Shown: in pieces, positions 43,504 to 52,719 of the stretch | Numbering within the stretch: position 1 is the stretch's first letter | How the letters are laid out: each line of letters opens with the position of its first letter | Source of the DNA: CAYPXN01 sp964470915 | GTDB taxonomy: Bacteria > UBA10199 > JADFYH01 | Length of the DNA: 64,000 nucleotides | Reading direction: 5' to 3' | Assembly (NCBI GenBank): GCA_964470915.1 | Contig: CAYYEM010000005.1 | Coordinates: 1-64,000 of the forward strand | The notes under the pieces: generated by a model | Seen by the model: only the letters and a program-made list of their open reading frames with translations | Told to the model about the DNA's origin: nothing | The model's database searches: none | Position numbers and translations under genes: made by a program

Positions 43504-43732
43504 AATAATCTCCTCGTATCTGCACTGACTCTACTAAATAAAATTAAAATAAAGTAAGTTTAATTAAAAACAACAATGGAGCATTCTTACTGTTAAAGCA
43601 AGATTGCGCCTGTTGGGTAATTTATAAAATTGATAGTATAAAAAATAAACCCCTAATTTTAGATTATTTTCAGGAAGCCCCCTTGTGTGAAATTACGAGT
43701 GGTGTATCATTAAACAAGAGGGGGGCACTCAT

Positions 43733-45148
43733 ATGAAGAGGGGGATTTTTTTCCTTTTGATAGGTATTGTTCTTGTGTGTGCGGATATTATTTCATGCTC
43801 AGGAGCAAGTTCTAATACGGAGGGAACTACAGGGGGTACTGAAGGCGGCGATTCAGGTTCTGAAGAAGACGGGTCCGGTCCTGGGGATCCAGGCACTCCA
43901 GGAGATAGAACCATTCCCAATTATATGGTGGGTAATACTGATCCCGATGCCATATTGCCTCTTATGTCGATTACATTGCCTTCAGTGGGCGAAGCAACGG
44001 TGGATCCAAGTTTTGGAGTTACATTCTACCGTATTTCAGATACGAGTTCGAGTGGTGGATTTGGCACCCAGATTTATTCTCAACTCCAGGCCTTTTCTTC
44101 CGATAATCAGTATATTTTATTGGTCGAATCTGAAAATTATATTGTAAGACGTTTTTCGGATTTTACCCAAGTGAGCGGTTTGGATACTTCTTCCTGGAAT
44201 GCACCTCGTTGGCACCCTAGCGATGCTCATACGCTTGTTTATTTCGATAGCAATGAAGATGAAACGCTTCGTGTGATGTTTACTAATGTGGATACGCTTC
44301 AAACTTCCACTTATTATACTTTCCCTTCTTCTTATTTGCGTATTCGGGGCAATCAATCCTTTGATGAACTTTCAGAAGATGGTGTGTGGCTTGGAGGCAT
44401 GATGACCCGTAGTGATGGGGCGAATGTGATTTTTTCTCTCAATCTTGAAAGTCAAACTTTGGGGGCTTTGATTCCTCTTCCTGATTTGTATGCGAGCTCC
44501 TGTCAGCCTGATCCTACCTGGGGTGAGTTAGAGCCAGACTGGGTAGGCGTATCTCCCTTGGGCAGATATATTATGGTGCAGTGGCAGCGTGATGGAACGA
44601 GTCGTTGCAGTGGTTTGGAAAGCTACGATATTCAAAGTGGCGCTTTTGCAGGGCGAGTTTATGATGGGCATCAACATGGAGATTTGGGGATTATGCCCGA
44701 TGGGGATACAGAGTTTTTCATGACTTTTGAGCTGGCTGCACCACCTCCCGATAACGATCGGCCTGCTCTGGGTTTGAGATTGTTACCTGGAAACAGCACC
44801 GTTGCAGAACCCGAATTTTTACAGGTGCTAGATTGGGGAAATGCGGAGCATATCTCTTGCCGTGGTCCTTGGGGCATTTGTTTGATCACCGCAGGCAGTG
44901 ATAGTGGAAATGGTTGGAATCCTTTCGAGGGAGAACTGTTTTTGCAATATACCGATGGATCTGTGCGTCGTCTGATACATCACCGCTCTAGTAGTTGCGG
45001 TTATTGGGTTCAGCCACGCGCTTCTATTTCACGAGATGGAAACTTTGTGATTTTTGCCTCTGACTGGGGAATGCAAAGCGGGCAGGGAAGTTGCGATTCG
45101 CTGACGGATGGCCAAGGTGATCCCTTCTTGATCGATTTAAGAAATTAA
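43733..45148 (+). CDS. Lipoprotein with beta-propeller-like (PD40) repeats
   Basis: A 471-residue protein. The N-terminus (MKRGIFFLLIGIVLVCADIIS then Cys) fits a lipoprotein signal with Cys at about 22, followed by a Gly/Glu/Ser-rich spacer. The rest has repeated beta-propeller-like phrases: FSSDNQYILLVESENY, RWHPSDAHTLVYFDSN, SEDGVWLGGMMTRSDGANVIFSLNLES, WVGVSPLGRYIMVQWQRDG, SISRDGNFVIFASDWG, as in PD40/WD40-like and oligogalacturonate-lyase-type propellers. His residues at DGHQHGDLGIMPDG may bind a metal. It may be a surface-attached polysaccharide-binding or degrading protein; activity cannot be told from sequence. Confidence 0.78.
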   Translation: MKRGIFFLLIGIVLVCADIISCSGASSNTEGTTGGTEGGDSGSEEDGSGPGDPGTPGDRTIPNYMVGNTDPDAILPLMSITLPSVGEATVDPSFGVTFYRISDTSSSGGFGTQIYSQLQAFSSDNQYILLVESENYIVRRFSDFTQVSGLDTSSWNAPRWHPSDAHTLVYFDSNEDETLRVMFTNVDTLQTSTYYTFPSSYLRIRGNQSFDELSEDGVWLGGMMTRSDGANVIFSLNLESQTLGALIPLPDLYASSCQPDPTWGELEPDWVGVSPLGRYIMVQWQRDGTSRCSGLESYDIQSGAFAGRVYDGHQHGDLGIMPDGDTEFFMTFELAAPPPDNDRPALGLRLLPGNSTVAEPEFLQVLDWGNAEHISCRGPWGICLITAGSDSGNGWNPFEGELFLQYTDGSVRRLIHHRSSSCGYWVQPRASISRDGNFVIFASDWGMQSGQGSCDSLTDGQGDPFLIDLRN

Positions 45149-45212
45149 TTCCTTAAAATAAATTGTAACTTTTACAGGTGATAGACATCTAACTCTTAAA
45201 AGGAGTATCTTC

Positions 45213-46286
45213 ATGAAGAGTCTATTAATTCTTGTGTTTGTCAGCTTCATATTTTTGTTAGTAGGAGTTAGTTATACAAAAATGAAAAAGGAAAATAAAA
45301 CAATGGATAGTCATGAAAATAATTTGATGACCGCTACTTTTGCGGGAGGATGCTTCTGGTGCATGGAAGCTCCTTTTGAACAAATACCAGGAGTGTCAAA
45401 AGTGTTGTCTGGTTATACAGGTGGAAGCCGTGCAAACCCTACCTATGAACAAGTTTCAACTGGAGCGACTGGACATGTAGAAGCTATTCAGGTTTTTTAT
45501 GATCCAACTAAAGTAAGTTATGAAAAACTTTTAGAAGTATTTTGGAAAAATATTGATCCCACTGATGATGAAGGTCAATTTGTAGACAAGGGCACTCAAT
45601 ATAAAACCGCCATTTTTTATCATAACGAAGAACAAAAGACACTGGCAGAAGTTTCTAAACAAAAATTAGCAGCTTCGGGAAAATATTCTAAACCTATCGT
45701 TACTCCAATTAAGGAAGCAAAAGCATTTTATCCCGCAGAAGATTATCATCAGGCTTATTACAAAACACATCCCTTTCAATATCGATTTTATAAGATGAAT
45801 TCGGGACGTGAACAGTTTATTGAAAAAATCTGGGGTAAAGAAAATCAGGAGATTGTCAAAGTGAAACAGGAAGATTTAAAGAAAAAATTAACTCCTCTGC
45901 AATACAAAGTGACTCAAGAAGCAGGAACGGAAGCTCCTTTTCAAAATGAATATTGGGATAATCATCGAGAAGGTATTTATGTCGATGTAGTGACAGGTGA
46001 AGCCTTGTTTAGCTCAAAAGACAAATTTGATTCAGGAAGTGGGTGGCCCAGTTTTTCCAAACCTCTTTCGAATGCGAGTATTGTGGAGAATAAAGATGTA
46101 AGTTATGGAATGACCAGAACTGAAGTTGTCAGCAAAAAAGGCAATTCCCATTTAGGTCACGTGTTTCCTGATGGCCCTGGCCCCGAAGGAAACCGCTATT
46201 GCATTAACTCAGCTTCTCTCCGCTTCATTGCCAAAGAAGATTTGGCAAAAGAAGGATATGGAGAATATTTAAAATTGTTTGAATGA
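45213..46286 (+). CDS. msrAB: Fused methionine sulfoxide reductase MsrA-MsrB
   Basis: A 357-residue fusion. Residues 1-22 are a hydrophobic signal or anchor, so it acts in the envelope. MsrA follows with AGGCFWCME (catalytic Cys47, recycling-type Cys50) and GYTGG, DPTDDEGQFVDKG. MsrB occupies about 225-350 with SGSGWPSF, HVFPDGPGP and catalytic Cys330 in NRYCINSASLRF. The zinc-binding CxxC pairs usual in MsrB are absent (YVDVVTGEALF and EVVSKKGNSHLGH have none), as in several fused forms. It reduces S- and R-methionine sulfoxide in proteins. AGGAG stands before the ATG. Confidence 0.96.
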   Translation: MKSLLILVFVSFIFLLVGVSYTKMKKENKTMDSHENNLMTATFAGGCFWCMEAPFEQIPGVSKVLSGYTGGSRANPTYEQVSTGATGHVEAIQVFYDPTKVSYEKLLEVFWKNIDPTDDEGQFVDKGTQYKTAIFYHNEEQKTLAEVSKQKLAASGKYSKPIVTPIKEAKAFYPAEDYHQAYYKTHPFQYRFYKMNSGREQFIEKIWGKENQEIVKVKQEDLKKKLTPLQYKVTQEAGTEAPFQNEYWDNHREGIYVDVVTGEALFSSKDKFDSGSGWPSFSKPLSNASIVENKDVSYGMTRTEVVSKKGNSHLGHVFPDGPGPEGNRYCINSASLRFIAKEDLAKEGYGEYLKLFE

Positions 46287-46339
46287 GAAGAAACGTTTTT
46301 GAAAGATTGCCGATAAAGCATGAGAAGGGGGTATGCATT

Positions 46340-46737
46340 ATGGCAATCAATGAATGTGGAGGCGGAGCTCTCCGAGCGAGAATAGAGCTTAGTGAAAGTG
46401 CTGCAAGTCAATCCTCGCAAACCTCAGCGACGAGTCCTCAATTACAAGTAGATTCAAATACTATTTCAAATGTGGTGGTTACTAAAAGNNNNNNNNNNNN
46501 NNNNNNNNNNNNNNNNNNNNNNNNNNNNNNNNNNNNNNNNNNNNNNNNNNNNNNNNNNNNNNNNNNNNNNNNNNNNNNNNNNNNNNNNGTCCTCAATTAC
46601 AAGTAGATTCAAATACTATTTCAAATGTGGTGGTTACTAAAAGGATTACCTTTGTGGTATCAGGCCCACTTCATCCAGTCTCTGAGAAAAAACTCCAGGA
46701 GGCTAAAGCGGTGATTTTACCTACAGCTAAGCCTTAA
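46340..46737 (+). CDS. Small unknown protein restored across a false gap
   Basis: As given, the frame runs into 100 N. But bases 46434-46488 and 46589-46643 are the same 55 bp and touch both gap edges, so the true sequence most likely has only one copy and no gap. Joined, the gene encodes 80 residues: MAINECGGGALRARIELSE, a Ser/Ala/Gln-rich stretch, then VVVTKRITFVVSGPLHPVSE and a short C-terminus, ending TAA at 46735-46737. GAAGGGGG stands nine bases before the ATG. No family recognised. It may be a small effector-like or structural protein. Confidence 0.7.
46489..46588. other. False assembly gap (100 N between identical 55-bp ends)
   Basis: The 55 bases before the N run (46434-46488) are repeated exactly at 46589-46643 after it. 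That is what a de Bruijn assembler leaves when two contigs share a k-mer-sized end but were joined by scaffolding and not merged. The gene across it reads through cleanly when one copy is removed. Confidence 0.95.
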
Positions 46738-46798
46738 GAAAAATGTATATCGCGTTCTAATACTGGACCTTCGTGGTTTCTTTATCTATACAGCTCAA

Positions 46799-48628
46799 AT
46801 GCCTCCTATTCTTACACTTAAAGATTTAAGCAAATCTTATGGTTCTCGTCCGCTTTTCGAAAATCTCAATGTTTCAATTGAAGCGGGAGAGCGAATTGGC
46901 TTGATAGGTCCTAATGGCGCGGGCAAATCCACTTTGCTTCGTATTATTGCAGGAAATGTTAATGCAGATGAGGGAGACGTGGCTACGCAACGGGGTTTGA
47001 GAATTGCTTTCATGGAACAAGTCCCCACTTTTAAAACGAAATCTACAGTACTCGAAAGTATTCTGGAAGGTTCCGCTCATTCTGACGAAGGCAGTTCGCT
47101 CACTCTCGCTTATGAGCTTATTTCCAAACTAAGCCTAGATGGATCTGAAAAAATCTCATCAGAAACTTTAGTGGATCATCTTTCTGGGGGATGGAAAAAA
47201 CGGGTAGCTTTAGCTCGTGAGTTGATGCGAGAACCTGATCTTTTGCTTTTGGATGAACCTACTAACCATCTGGATGTGGAAAGTATTCTTTGGCTGGAAG
47301 ATTTTATTAAATATTCATCCTTTGCCACGATCACGATTACGCATGATCGATATTTTTTACAGAAGGTCGCCAATCGTATTCTGGAATTGGATAAAAGAAA
47401 CCCTTCAGGACTACTTAGTGTAAAAGGTCATTATGAAGATTATCTGGAAGCGAAAGAGGAGCTGATTAAAAATCAGGAAATTCGTGAGCAAAGTTTACGT
47501 AATACCCTTCGTCGAGAAGTAGAGTGGTTGCGCTCGGGCGTGAAAGCACGCGGTACTAAACAACAAGCTCGTATTAAAAGGGCAGGAGAACTAGCTGAAG
47601 AGGTGAGCGAGTTACAATATAGAAATAGTTCTAAAACAGTAGGGATTGAATTTGAAGCTTTGGGTCATCATCCTAAGAAACTTTTAGAAGCCAAAAATAT
47701 TTCTAAATCCATTTCAGATCGAGTTCTTTTTGAAAATTTAAATCTCATTCTTTCTCCAGGTTCAAGAATTGGACTTTTGGGACCCAATGGTTGTGGAAAA
47801 TCCACGCTGATTCGTGTGTTGCTGCATCAGCAAAAATCGGAGCAGGGAGAAGTTTTTCATTCAGATCAGTTGAAGATTGCCTACTTCGAACAAAATCGCG
47901 AATCTTTAGACCCCAAGCAAAGCTTGATTAAAGCCATGGCTCAACATGGAGATCAGGTTATATATAGAGGAAATGCGGTGAATGTGCGTGCCTATCTGGA
48001 TCGCTTTCTATTTACGCAGGCTCAGATGAATATGTCGGTGGGACAACTTTCAGGGGGAGAACAAAGCCGTTTGTTGGTCGCACGTTTGATGCTACAAGAT
48101 GCAAATCTTTTGGTGTTGGATGAACCTACGAATGACTTGGATTTGGAAACTTTGGCAATTCTTGAAGATTGTCTGACAGAGTTTGAAGGTGCGGTTCTCT
48201 TGGTTACTCATGATCGATTCTTTCTAGATCGGGTTTCGACACAAATTTTAGCATTTCATCCTATGGCAGATGGAAGAACAGAAATGTTTGCATCGTTGGA
48301 TCAATGGCAAGCTTGGCATGCTTTGCAAATCAAAGGGCTAAACAACAATAAAAAATCTCAGAAAACAATTCTAAATACAAGCGCTGTTCAAAATTCCGGA
48401 AAAAAGAAATTAAGTTTCAAAGAACAAAGAGAATTAGATTTGATGGAAACAAATATTCAGAAAATTGAGCTGGAATTGGAGAAACTCAACACGCAAATTC
48501 AATTACCTGAAGTAGCGGTCGATGCAGCAAAATTGCTTGAACTCAGTGAAATGATTTCTGCAACACAAGCGGAACTAGATCGTCTCTATACACGTTGGGC
48601 TGAGCTTGAAGAAAGTAAAAAACTGTAA
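46799..48628 (+). CDS. uup: ABC-F family ATPase, Uup-type
   Basis: A 609-residue protein with two ABC ATPase domains. Domain 1: GPNGAGKSTLLRI (about 37-49), LSGGWKKRVALAREL, LLLLDEPTNHLD. The linker WLRSGVKARGTKQQARIKRA (about 240-260) matches the Uup signature WxRxGxKAR. Domain 2: GPNGCGKSTLIRV, LSGGEQSRLLVARL, LLVLDEPTNDLD. A C-terminal coiled coil (about 540-605) is the DNA-binding ABC_tran_CTD type of Uup. Uup affects precise excision of transposons and ribosome function. It stands alone between the small gene and a gap. Gene name is by motif similarity. Confidence 0.9.
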   Translation: MPPILTLKDLSKSYGSRPLFENLNVSIEAGERIGLIGPNGAGKSTLLRIIAGNVNADEGDVATQRGLRIAFMEQVPTFKTKSTVLESILEGSAHSDEGSSLTLAYELISKLSLDGSEKISSETLVDHLSGGWKKRVALARELMREPDLLLLDEPTNHLDVESILWLEDFIKYSSFATITITHDRYFLQKVANRILELDKRNPSGLLSVKGHYEDYLEAKEELIKNQEIREQSLRNTLRREVEWLRSGVKARGTKQQARIKRAGELAEEVSELQYRNSSKTVGIEFEALGHHPKKLLEAKNISKSISDRVLFENLNLILSPGSRIGLLGPNGCGKSTLIRVLLHQQKSEQGEVFHSDQLKIAYFEQNRESLDPKQSLIKAMAQHGDQVIYRGNAVNVRAYLDRFLFTQAQMNMSVGQLSGGEQSRLLVARLMLQDANLLVLDEPTNDLDLETLAILEDCLTEFEGAVLLVTHDRFFLDRVSTQILAFHPMADGRTEMFASLDQWQAWHALQIKGLNNNKKSQKTILNTSAVQNSGKKKLSFKEQRELDLMETNIQKIELELEKLNTQIQLPEVAVDAAKLLELSEMISATQAELDRLYTRWAELEESKKL

Positions 48629-48721
48629 AGTTCAACATTTCTTTCATGATTACAAGATTCTCTTTAGTTTACGCTTACTCTAGTAATGTTGAGCTGTTAC
48701 AATTATTGAAATTCTATAAAA

Positions 48722-49229
48722 TTAGAAAAGCTTAAAAGAATTTAAGAATTGGTTAATGATTTTATTTTCTTCATCGTAGTTTGTTTCAGTNNNNNNNNNN
48801 NNNNNNNNNNNNNNNNNNNNNNNNNNNNNNNNNNNNNNNNNNNNNNNNNNNNNNNNNNNNNNNNNNNNNNNNNNNNNNNNNNNNNNNNNNACTAAATTTT
48901 TCAAAACTTAATTCCTGAGCCCGAGTGTCTTTTAAAAAACCTTCTTTGGCACGAGTCAGGAGAGCTTTGGTGCTTTGAGTTGAAAGAGCAATGTTCGGTA
49001 ATTCAGAGTAGCTGACAATAAATTCTTCATAATCTGTTTTTGAGATATAGGTTTTTTCAATTACGTTTCCTGCAAAACTTTTATGAATGATTTCTTTTAA
49101 GGTAGGCTCATTAGGCATCCAAACACTAAAACCACCTTCTTGTGAAATAAATGCAGAAGAAGGAGATGAACAAATTAAAAGAATGCAAAATAAGATAAAA
49201 GCAGGAAGTGTTTTTAACCAGGTATACAC
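48722..49229 (-). CDS. Secreted PsbP-like small protein, interrupted by gap
   Basis: Two pieces around a 100-N gap: the C-terminus (TETNYDEENKIINQFLNSFKLF) and the N-terminal part. A GTG at about 49229 gives VYTWLKTLPAFILFCILLICSSPSSAF, a proper signal peptide; the frame upstream to 49304 is not convincing. The core GGFSVWMPNEPTLKE..., with YISKTDYEEFIVSYSELPN and LLTRAKEGFL, is the 'F.v.mP..P' pattern of periplasmic proteins with a PsbP-like fold that occur in many bacteria. Molecular function unknown. Total length would be about 170 residues if the gap is close to its nominal size. Confidence 0.65.
48791..48890. other. Assembly gap (100 N)
   Basis: Exactly 100 N inside the PsbP-like gene; the flanking bases do not overlap. 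Confidence 0.99.
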
Positions 49230-49296
49230 ATTTAAATATAACAAAACTTTAGGGTAAATGTAAGAGGAGTTTTTGACACATGCCGGCAAAGCTAGA

Positions 49297-50199
49297 TTAT
49301 ACAATACAATACGAAGGTATCCAGCTTTTTTTAATCATTTCATCTGTGACAGTGCTGTAGTCAAAAGCGAGGCCATCTTGAATCATTTGGTCTACGTCGT
49401 AGAGAAGTTTAGCTTCAGGGATATCGTGGAAAAAAACTTTATAGAGAGGTTTCATCATCCATCGAGCCATTTTGATTCCAATTTTTCCCAAGTAATTCCT
49501 ACGTTGGCCAATATGGGCGAGTTCATCTGCCATGATTTCGTGCAGAAGTTCACGAATGCGATCACGCGCTTCGGGTTCATCCGCAAAAATTTTGTCTAAA
49601 AGTTTATCGGTGTGAATGTAAAAAGTCATTCCCATCAATTCAGTCACAAAAGCAGGAGCCGCCATCAGTTTTTCAGGGATATAGGGAAATATTTTATAAA
49701 TTCTTTGAGTCCATTTGCCAAGTGGCACCCACTTTACCTCTTCCAGCTGACAGGTCCGAAACATTTCATGAAAAAAACGAACATGACAAAACTCTTCGCA
49801 CAAATGATAGCGGCTAATTTTATCGGTTAGATTTTTTGCCTTAGCCAGCGGGGGAACAGCGTCCCAGGCTGCAGAAATGCCGACCCATTCATGGCGTGCG
49901 AATTTATAAATGGTGGTGAGCAACAATGTTTTTTGATCAAAAGTCTTAGGATCATCTTTAAGATGAACATAATTTTTATAAAACACTTCAGGATGCGCTA
50001 AAGGATGTTTCGATCTGATTGCCTGACTTTGGTAATGTTCTAGTTTCTCACGTTTGAGAGTAAGATTTTTTTCAGATTCTAAAATAGCCCCGCTATGGGC
50101 AAGATCGAAATCCCAATAACTTTCAAAGTTTTCATTTCTTTGCTTTTGAGTGCTGGGTGAGAAAATGGAACGGTATTTTTTATTTGAATGGATATACAT
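49297..50199 (-). CDS. Ferritin-like di-iron-type protein of unknown function
   Basis: A 300-residue, mostly helical protein. It has the spaced Glu/His residues of a ferritin-like four-helix bundle: FARHEWVGISAAW, LCEEFCHVRFFHEMF, FVTELMGMTFYIH and LLHEIMADELAHIG, which supply two ExxH and further Glu ligands for a di-iron site. Such proteins include oxygenases and desaturases; no close named family is recognised. No signal peptide. It is on the opposite strand from Uup and next to the DJ-1/PfpI gene. Di-iron binding is inference. Confidence 0.75.
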   Translation of the reverse strand: MYIHSNKKYRSIFSPSTQKQRNENFESYWDFDLAHSGAILESEKNLTLKREKLEHYQSQAIRSKHPLAHPEVFYKNYVHLKDDPKTFDQKTLLLTTIYKFARHEWVGISAAWDAVPPLAKAKNLTDKISRYHLCEEFCHVRFFHEMFRTCQLEEVKWVPLGKWTQRIYKIFPYIPEKLMAAPAFVTELMGMTFYIHTDKLLDKIFADEPEARDRIRELLHEIMADELAHIGQRRNYLGKIGIKMARWMMKPLYKVFFHDIPEAKLLYDVDQMIQDGLAFDYSTVTDEMIKKSWIPSYCIV

Positions 50200-50260
50200 A
50201 TTTAATCATAACCGACTTAGATGAAATATGTAAGGAAAGATATAGAATTAAAAATATATT

Positions 50261-50881
50261 TTATGGGTGGCGCAGATATTCCATATAATGCGCTGTGTCT
50301 TCGGCAACGGTTTTGCCGAACATTTTTTCGACGAGGCTGAAAGCCATGTCAATTCCTGCTGAAATCCCTCCAGAGCTGATAATTCCATCGTTTACCACTC
50401 TTTGGTTTTTGAGAACTTGAATGCTGGAATCCATGCTTTGAAGTAAATCTAAAGAGGCCCAATGGGTAGTCGCCTTGTGGTTTTGGAGGAGCCCTGCTTT
50501 GGCAAGGAGTAAAGCACCAGTACAAACGGAGGCGGTTTGTTGAGTTTGGGAGACTATTTTGCGAATCCAGTCGATTGTTTTTGAATCATTGATCAAGGTC
50601 CTTGTTCCAAGTCCCCCCGGAATGATTAAAATATCGAGCGAAGGTACTGAATCGAAAGAGTAGTCCGGAATAATTTGCAAACCACCTGTGGCGCGAATCG
50701 GAGAGCTTGTTTCTGCAAGAGTGAACACCTGAAAGGGAGCACTTGCCTCAGACAAACGAGATTCTACACCCGCTTTAAGTCGAGTTCTGGAAAACACTTC
50801 GTAAGGGCCACAACAATCTAGAACTTCTACGTCATCAAAAATAAAAATGCCTACATTTAATTTTTTGGAAATATTTTTCAT
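50261..50881 (-). CDS. DJ-1/PfpI-family protein, isonitrile-hydratase-like
   Basis: A 206-residue class I glutamine-amidotransferase-like protein. VGIFIFDDVEVLDCCGPYEVF and DILIIPGGLGTR at the start and the nucleophile elbow SVCTGALLLAKAGLL with Cys120. The following KATTHWASLDLL with His is in the right place for a catalytic pair. The layout fits DJ-1/PfpI members such as isonitrile hydratase InhA and the GlxA amidotransferase-like domain (here without the AraC part). Substrate unknown. It ends the cysK-cysE operon, its ATG being directly next to the cysE stop. Confidence 0.88.
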   Translation of the reverse strand: MKNISKKLNVGIFIFDDVEVLDCCGPYEVFSRTRLKAGVESRLSEASAPFQVFTLAETSSPIRATGGLQIIPDYSFDSVPSLDILIIPGGLGTRTLINDSKTIDWIRKIVSQTQQTASVCTGALLLAKAGLLQNHKATTHWASLDLLQSMDSSIQVLKNQRVVNDGIISSGGISAGIDMAFSLVEKMFGKTVAEDTAHYMEYLRHP

Positions 50882-51739
50882 TTAGATATCCCAATTAGGA
50901 ATATATTCGATAGCTTCTCGTGTGTTTTCTACCAACATTTGTGGTTTTGCTACAATCACTCTGGAATCCGCTGGTATAGATTGTGTAATCCAGCAAGAGC
51001 CACCAATCACAGAACCTTTGCCAATCTTAGTTTGCCCACCTAAGATGGTTGCATGTGAATATAAAATAACGTCATCTTCAATGGTGGGATGACGTTTTTG
51101 TTTTTCATCTTTTGATTTCATCGCAATGGCGCCCAAAGTAACCCCTTGAAAAATAGTGACTCGATTTCCGATGACAGAGGTTTGACCAATGACTACGCCA
51201 GTTCCATGGTCGATAAATAAAGATTCACCCAATTGAGCATCTGGATGAATGTCGCAGCCTGTTTGCGAATGGGCGTACTCGCTCATCATTCGAGGGATTA
51301 ACGGAACTTGGAGTTGTGAAATTTCATGAGCGAGACGATAAGTCATAATAGCCTGAAATCCTGGATAAGATAAAATAACTTCATCTACACTATGTGCTGC
51401 AGGATCTTTTTCAAATGCTGCTTCCGCATCTTTTAATAAACGTGCCTTAATGGATGGTAGGGTATTTAAAAACTCCTCTGCAATTCTTTTAGCTTGGTGA
51501 TTATCTTGGGTTTTGAGTGCGCGTTTGAATTGTTGAATAAGCTCGCGATGACATTTTTTTAAAATCGACTTGGAGGAGGGGAGAAAGTTATATCCTTTTA
51601 TTTTTTTTCCAGAATGATGATGTTGGGGGAATAAAAGAAAATATAAGTCCTTTAAACATGCAATGACTTTATCTCGCTCGGGCGACAAAGTTTTTGGGCT
51701 ATAAGGAAAAATTTCATGGAGTTTTTGCAAAAGTGACAT
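50882..51739 (-). CDS. cysE: Serine O-acetyltransferase (EpsC-type)
   Basis: A 285-residue protein. An N-terminal helical part (1-140) leads to a left-handed beta helix of hexapeptides with GCDIHPDAQLGESLFIDHGTG, GVVIGQTSVIGNRVTIFQGVTLGA, HPTIEDDVILYSHATILGG, all typical of serine acetyltransferase; the catalytic His lies in FIDHGTG. It makes O-acetylserine from serine and acetyl-CoA. It is followed by the DJ-1/PfpI gene and preceded by cysK, ten bases upstream, so the two steps of cysteine synthesis are cotranscribed. Confidence 0.94.
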   Translation of the reverse strand: MSLLQKLHEIFPYSPKTLSPERDKVIACLKDLYFLLFPQHHHSGKKIKGYNFLPSSKSILKKCHRELIQQFKRALKTQDNHQAKRIAEEFLNTLPSIKARLLKDAEAAFEKDPAAHSVDEVILSYPGFQAIMTYRLAHEISQLQVPLIPRMMSEYAHSQTGCDIHPDAQLGESLFIDHGTGVVIGQTSVIGNRVTIFQGVTLGAIAMKSKDEKQKRHPTIEDDVILYSHATILGGQTKIGKGSVIGGSCWITQSIPADSRVIVAKPQMLVENTREAIEYIPNWDI

Positions 51740-51748
51740 CGAGGTTCT

Positions 51749-52693
51749 CTAAATAATTCCTTCATACAAAGCTGTCGAAAGATAACGTTCTCCAGAATCC
51801 GGCAAAATGACTACAATGTTTTTGCCAGGATTTTTTTCAGCGACACGTAGTGCAGCCACCATCGCGGCGCCACAAGAAATCCCTGCAAGAATGCCTTCTT
51901 CTTTGGCTAAACGCCGTGCCATGGCGATCGATTCTTCACTTGTGACTTGCTCCACTTGATCAAGTAGGCTTAAATCCAAATTTTTGGGCACAAATCCTGC
52001 ACCGATTCCCTGAATTTTATGAGGACCTGGTTTTATTTCCTGTTTGTTCAGGGTTTGGGTGATAACAGGGCTTTCTACAGGTTCCACAGCGACTAAGCGA
52101 ATTGTTTTGCCTAAGGTATTTCGAATGTAGCGGCCGACTCCTGTAATAGTTCCACCAGTGCCTACACCTGAGACAAAAATATCGACTTCTCCTTTTGTGT
52201 CTTCCCAAATTTCAGGTCCCGTAGTTTTTTCATGAATTTCCGGGTTAGCAGGATTTTCAAATTGTTGCATGAGCACCCATGTATTGGGATCGCTTTCATA
52301 AATTTCTTTGGCTTTTGCGACTGCTCCTGACATTCCTTTGGGGCCTTCAGTCAAAACTAATTCAGCTCCAAATACTTTCAATAATTTTCGGCGCTCCAAG
52401 CTCATGGTTTCGGGCATCGTGAGAGTAATCGGATAGCCTTTGGAGGCTGCAACAAAAGCAAGCGCAATCCCTGTGTTGCCGCTAGTGGGTTCCACAATTT
52501 TTTTTCCAGGCTTTAGAATGCCTCGTTTTTCAGCATCCCAAATCATGGAAGCCCCAATCCGACATTTTACAGAATAGGCGGGATTGCGACCTTCAATTTT
52601 TGCATAAATAGTAGCTTGAGTTGAGTTTAACTTGTTGATTTTCACCAAAGGAGTTTTCCCGATGGAAAGAGAATTATTATTATAGACACTCAT
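51749..52693 (-). CDS. cysK: Cysteine synthase (O-acetylserine sulfhydrylase)
   Basis: A 314-residue PLP enzyme. Schiff-base Lys43 lies in NPAYSVKCRIGASMIWDAE, whose Cys after Lys is the CysK-A form; PTSGNTGIALAFVAA binds the substrate, GVGTGGTITGVGRY binds the PLP phosphate. ISCGAAMVAALRVAE and VILPDSGERYLST close the fold. It uses O-acetylserine and sulfide to make cysteine. Adjacent to cysE in the order cysK-cysE, and may form the cysteine synthase complex with it. Confidence 0.97.
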   Translation of the reverse strand: MSVYNNNSLSIGKTPLVKINKLNSTQATIYAKIEGRNPAYSVKCRIGASMIWDAEKRGILKPGKKIVEPTSGNTGIALAFVAASKGYPITLTMPETMSLERRKLLKVFGAELVLTEGPKGMSGAVAKAKEIYESDPNTWVLMQQFENPANPEIHEKTTGPEIWEDTKGEVDIFVSGVGTGGTITGVGRYIRNTLGKTIRLVAVEPVESPVITQTLNKQEIKPGPHKIQGIGAGFVPKNLDLSLLDQVEQVTSEESIAMARRLAKEEGILAGISCGAAMVAALRVAEKNPGKNIVVILPDSGERYLSTALYEGII

Positions 52694-52719
52694 AAATATT
52701 TCCTTTCAGTCGCCATAAG

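Noticed and set aside
43504..43732. Guanidine riboswitch before the SMR gene
   Set aside because: The paired ACGR hairpins of the mini-ykkC class were not found; only A/T-rich sequence is present.
48629..48695. Inverted repeat AGTTCAACATT/AATGTTGAGCT after uup
   Set aside because: The loop is 45 nt, there is no T run and no second copy; not enough for a terminator or element call.
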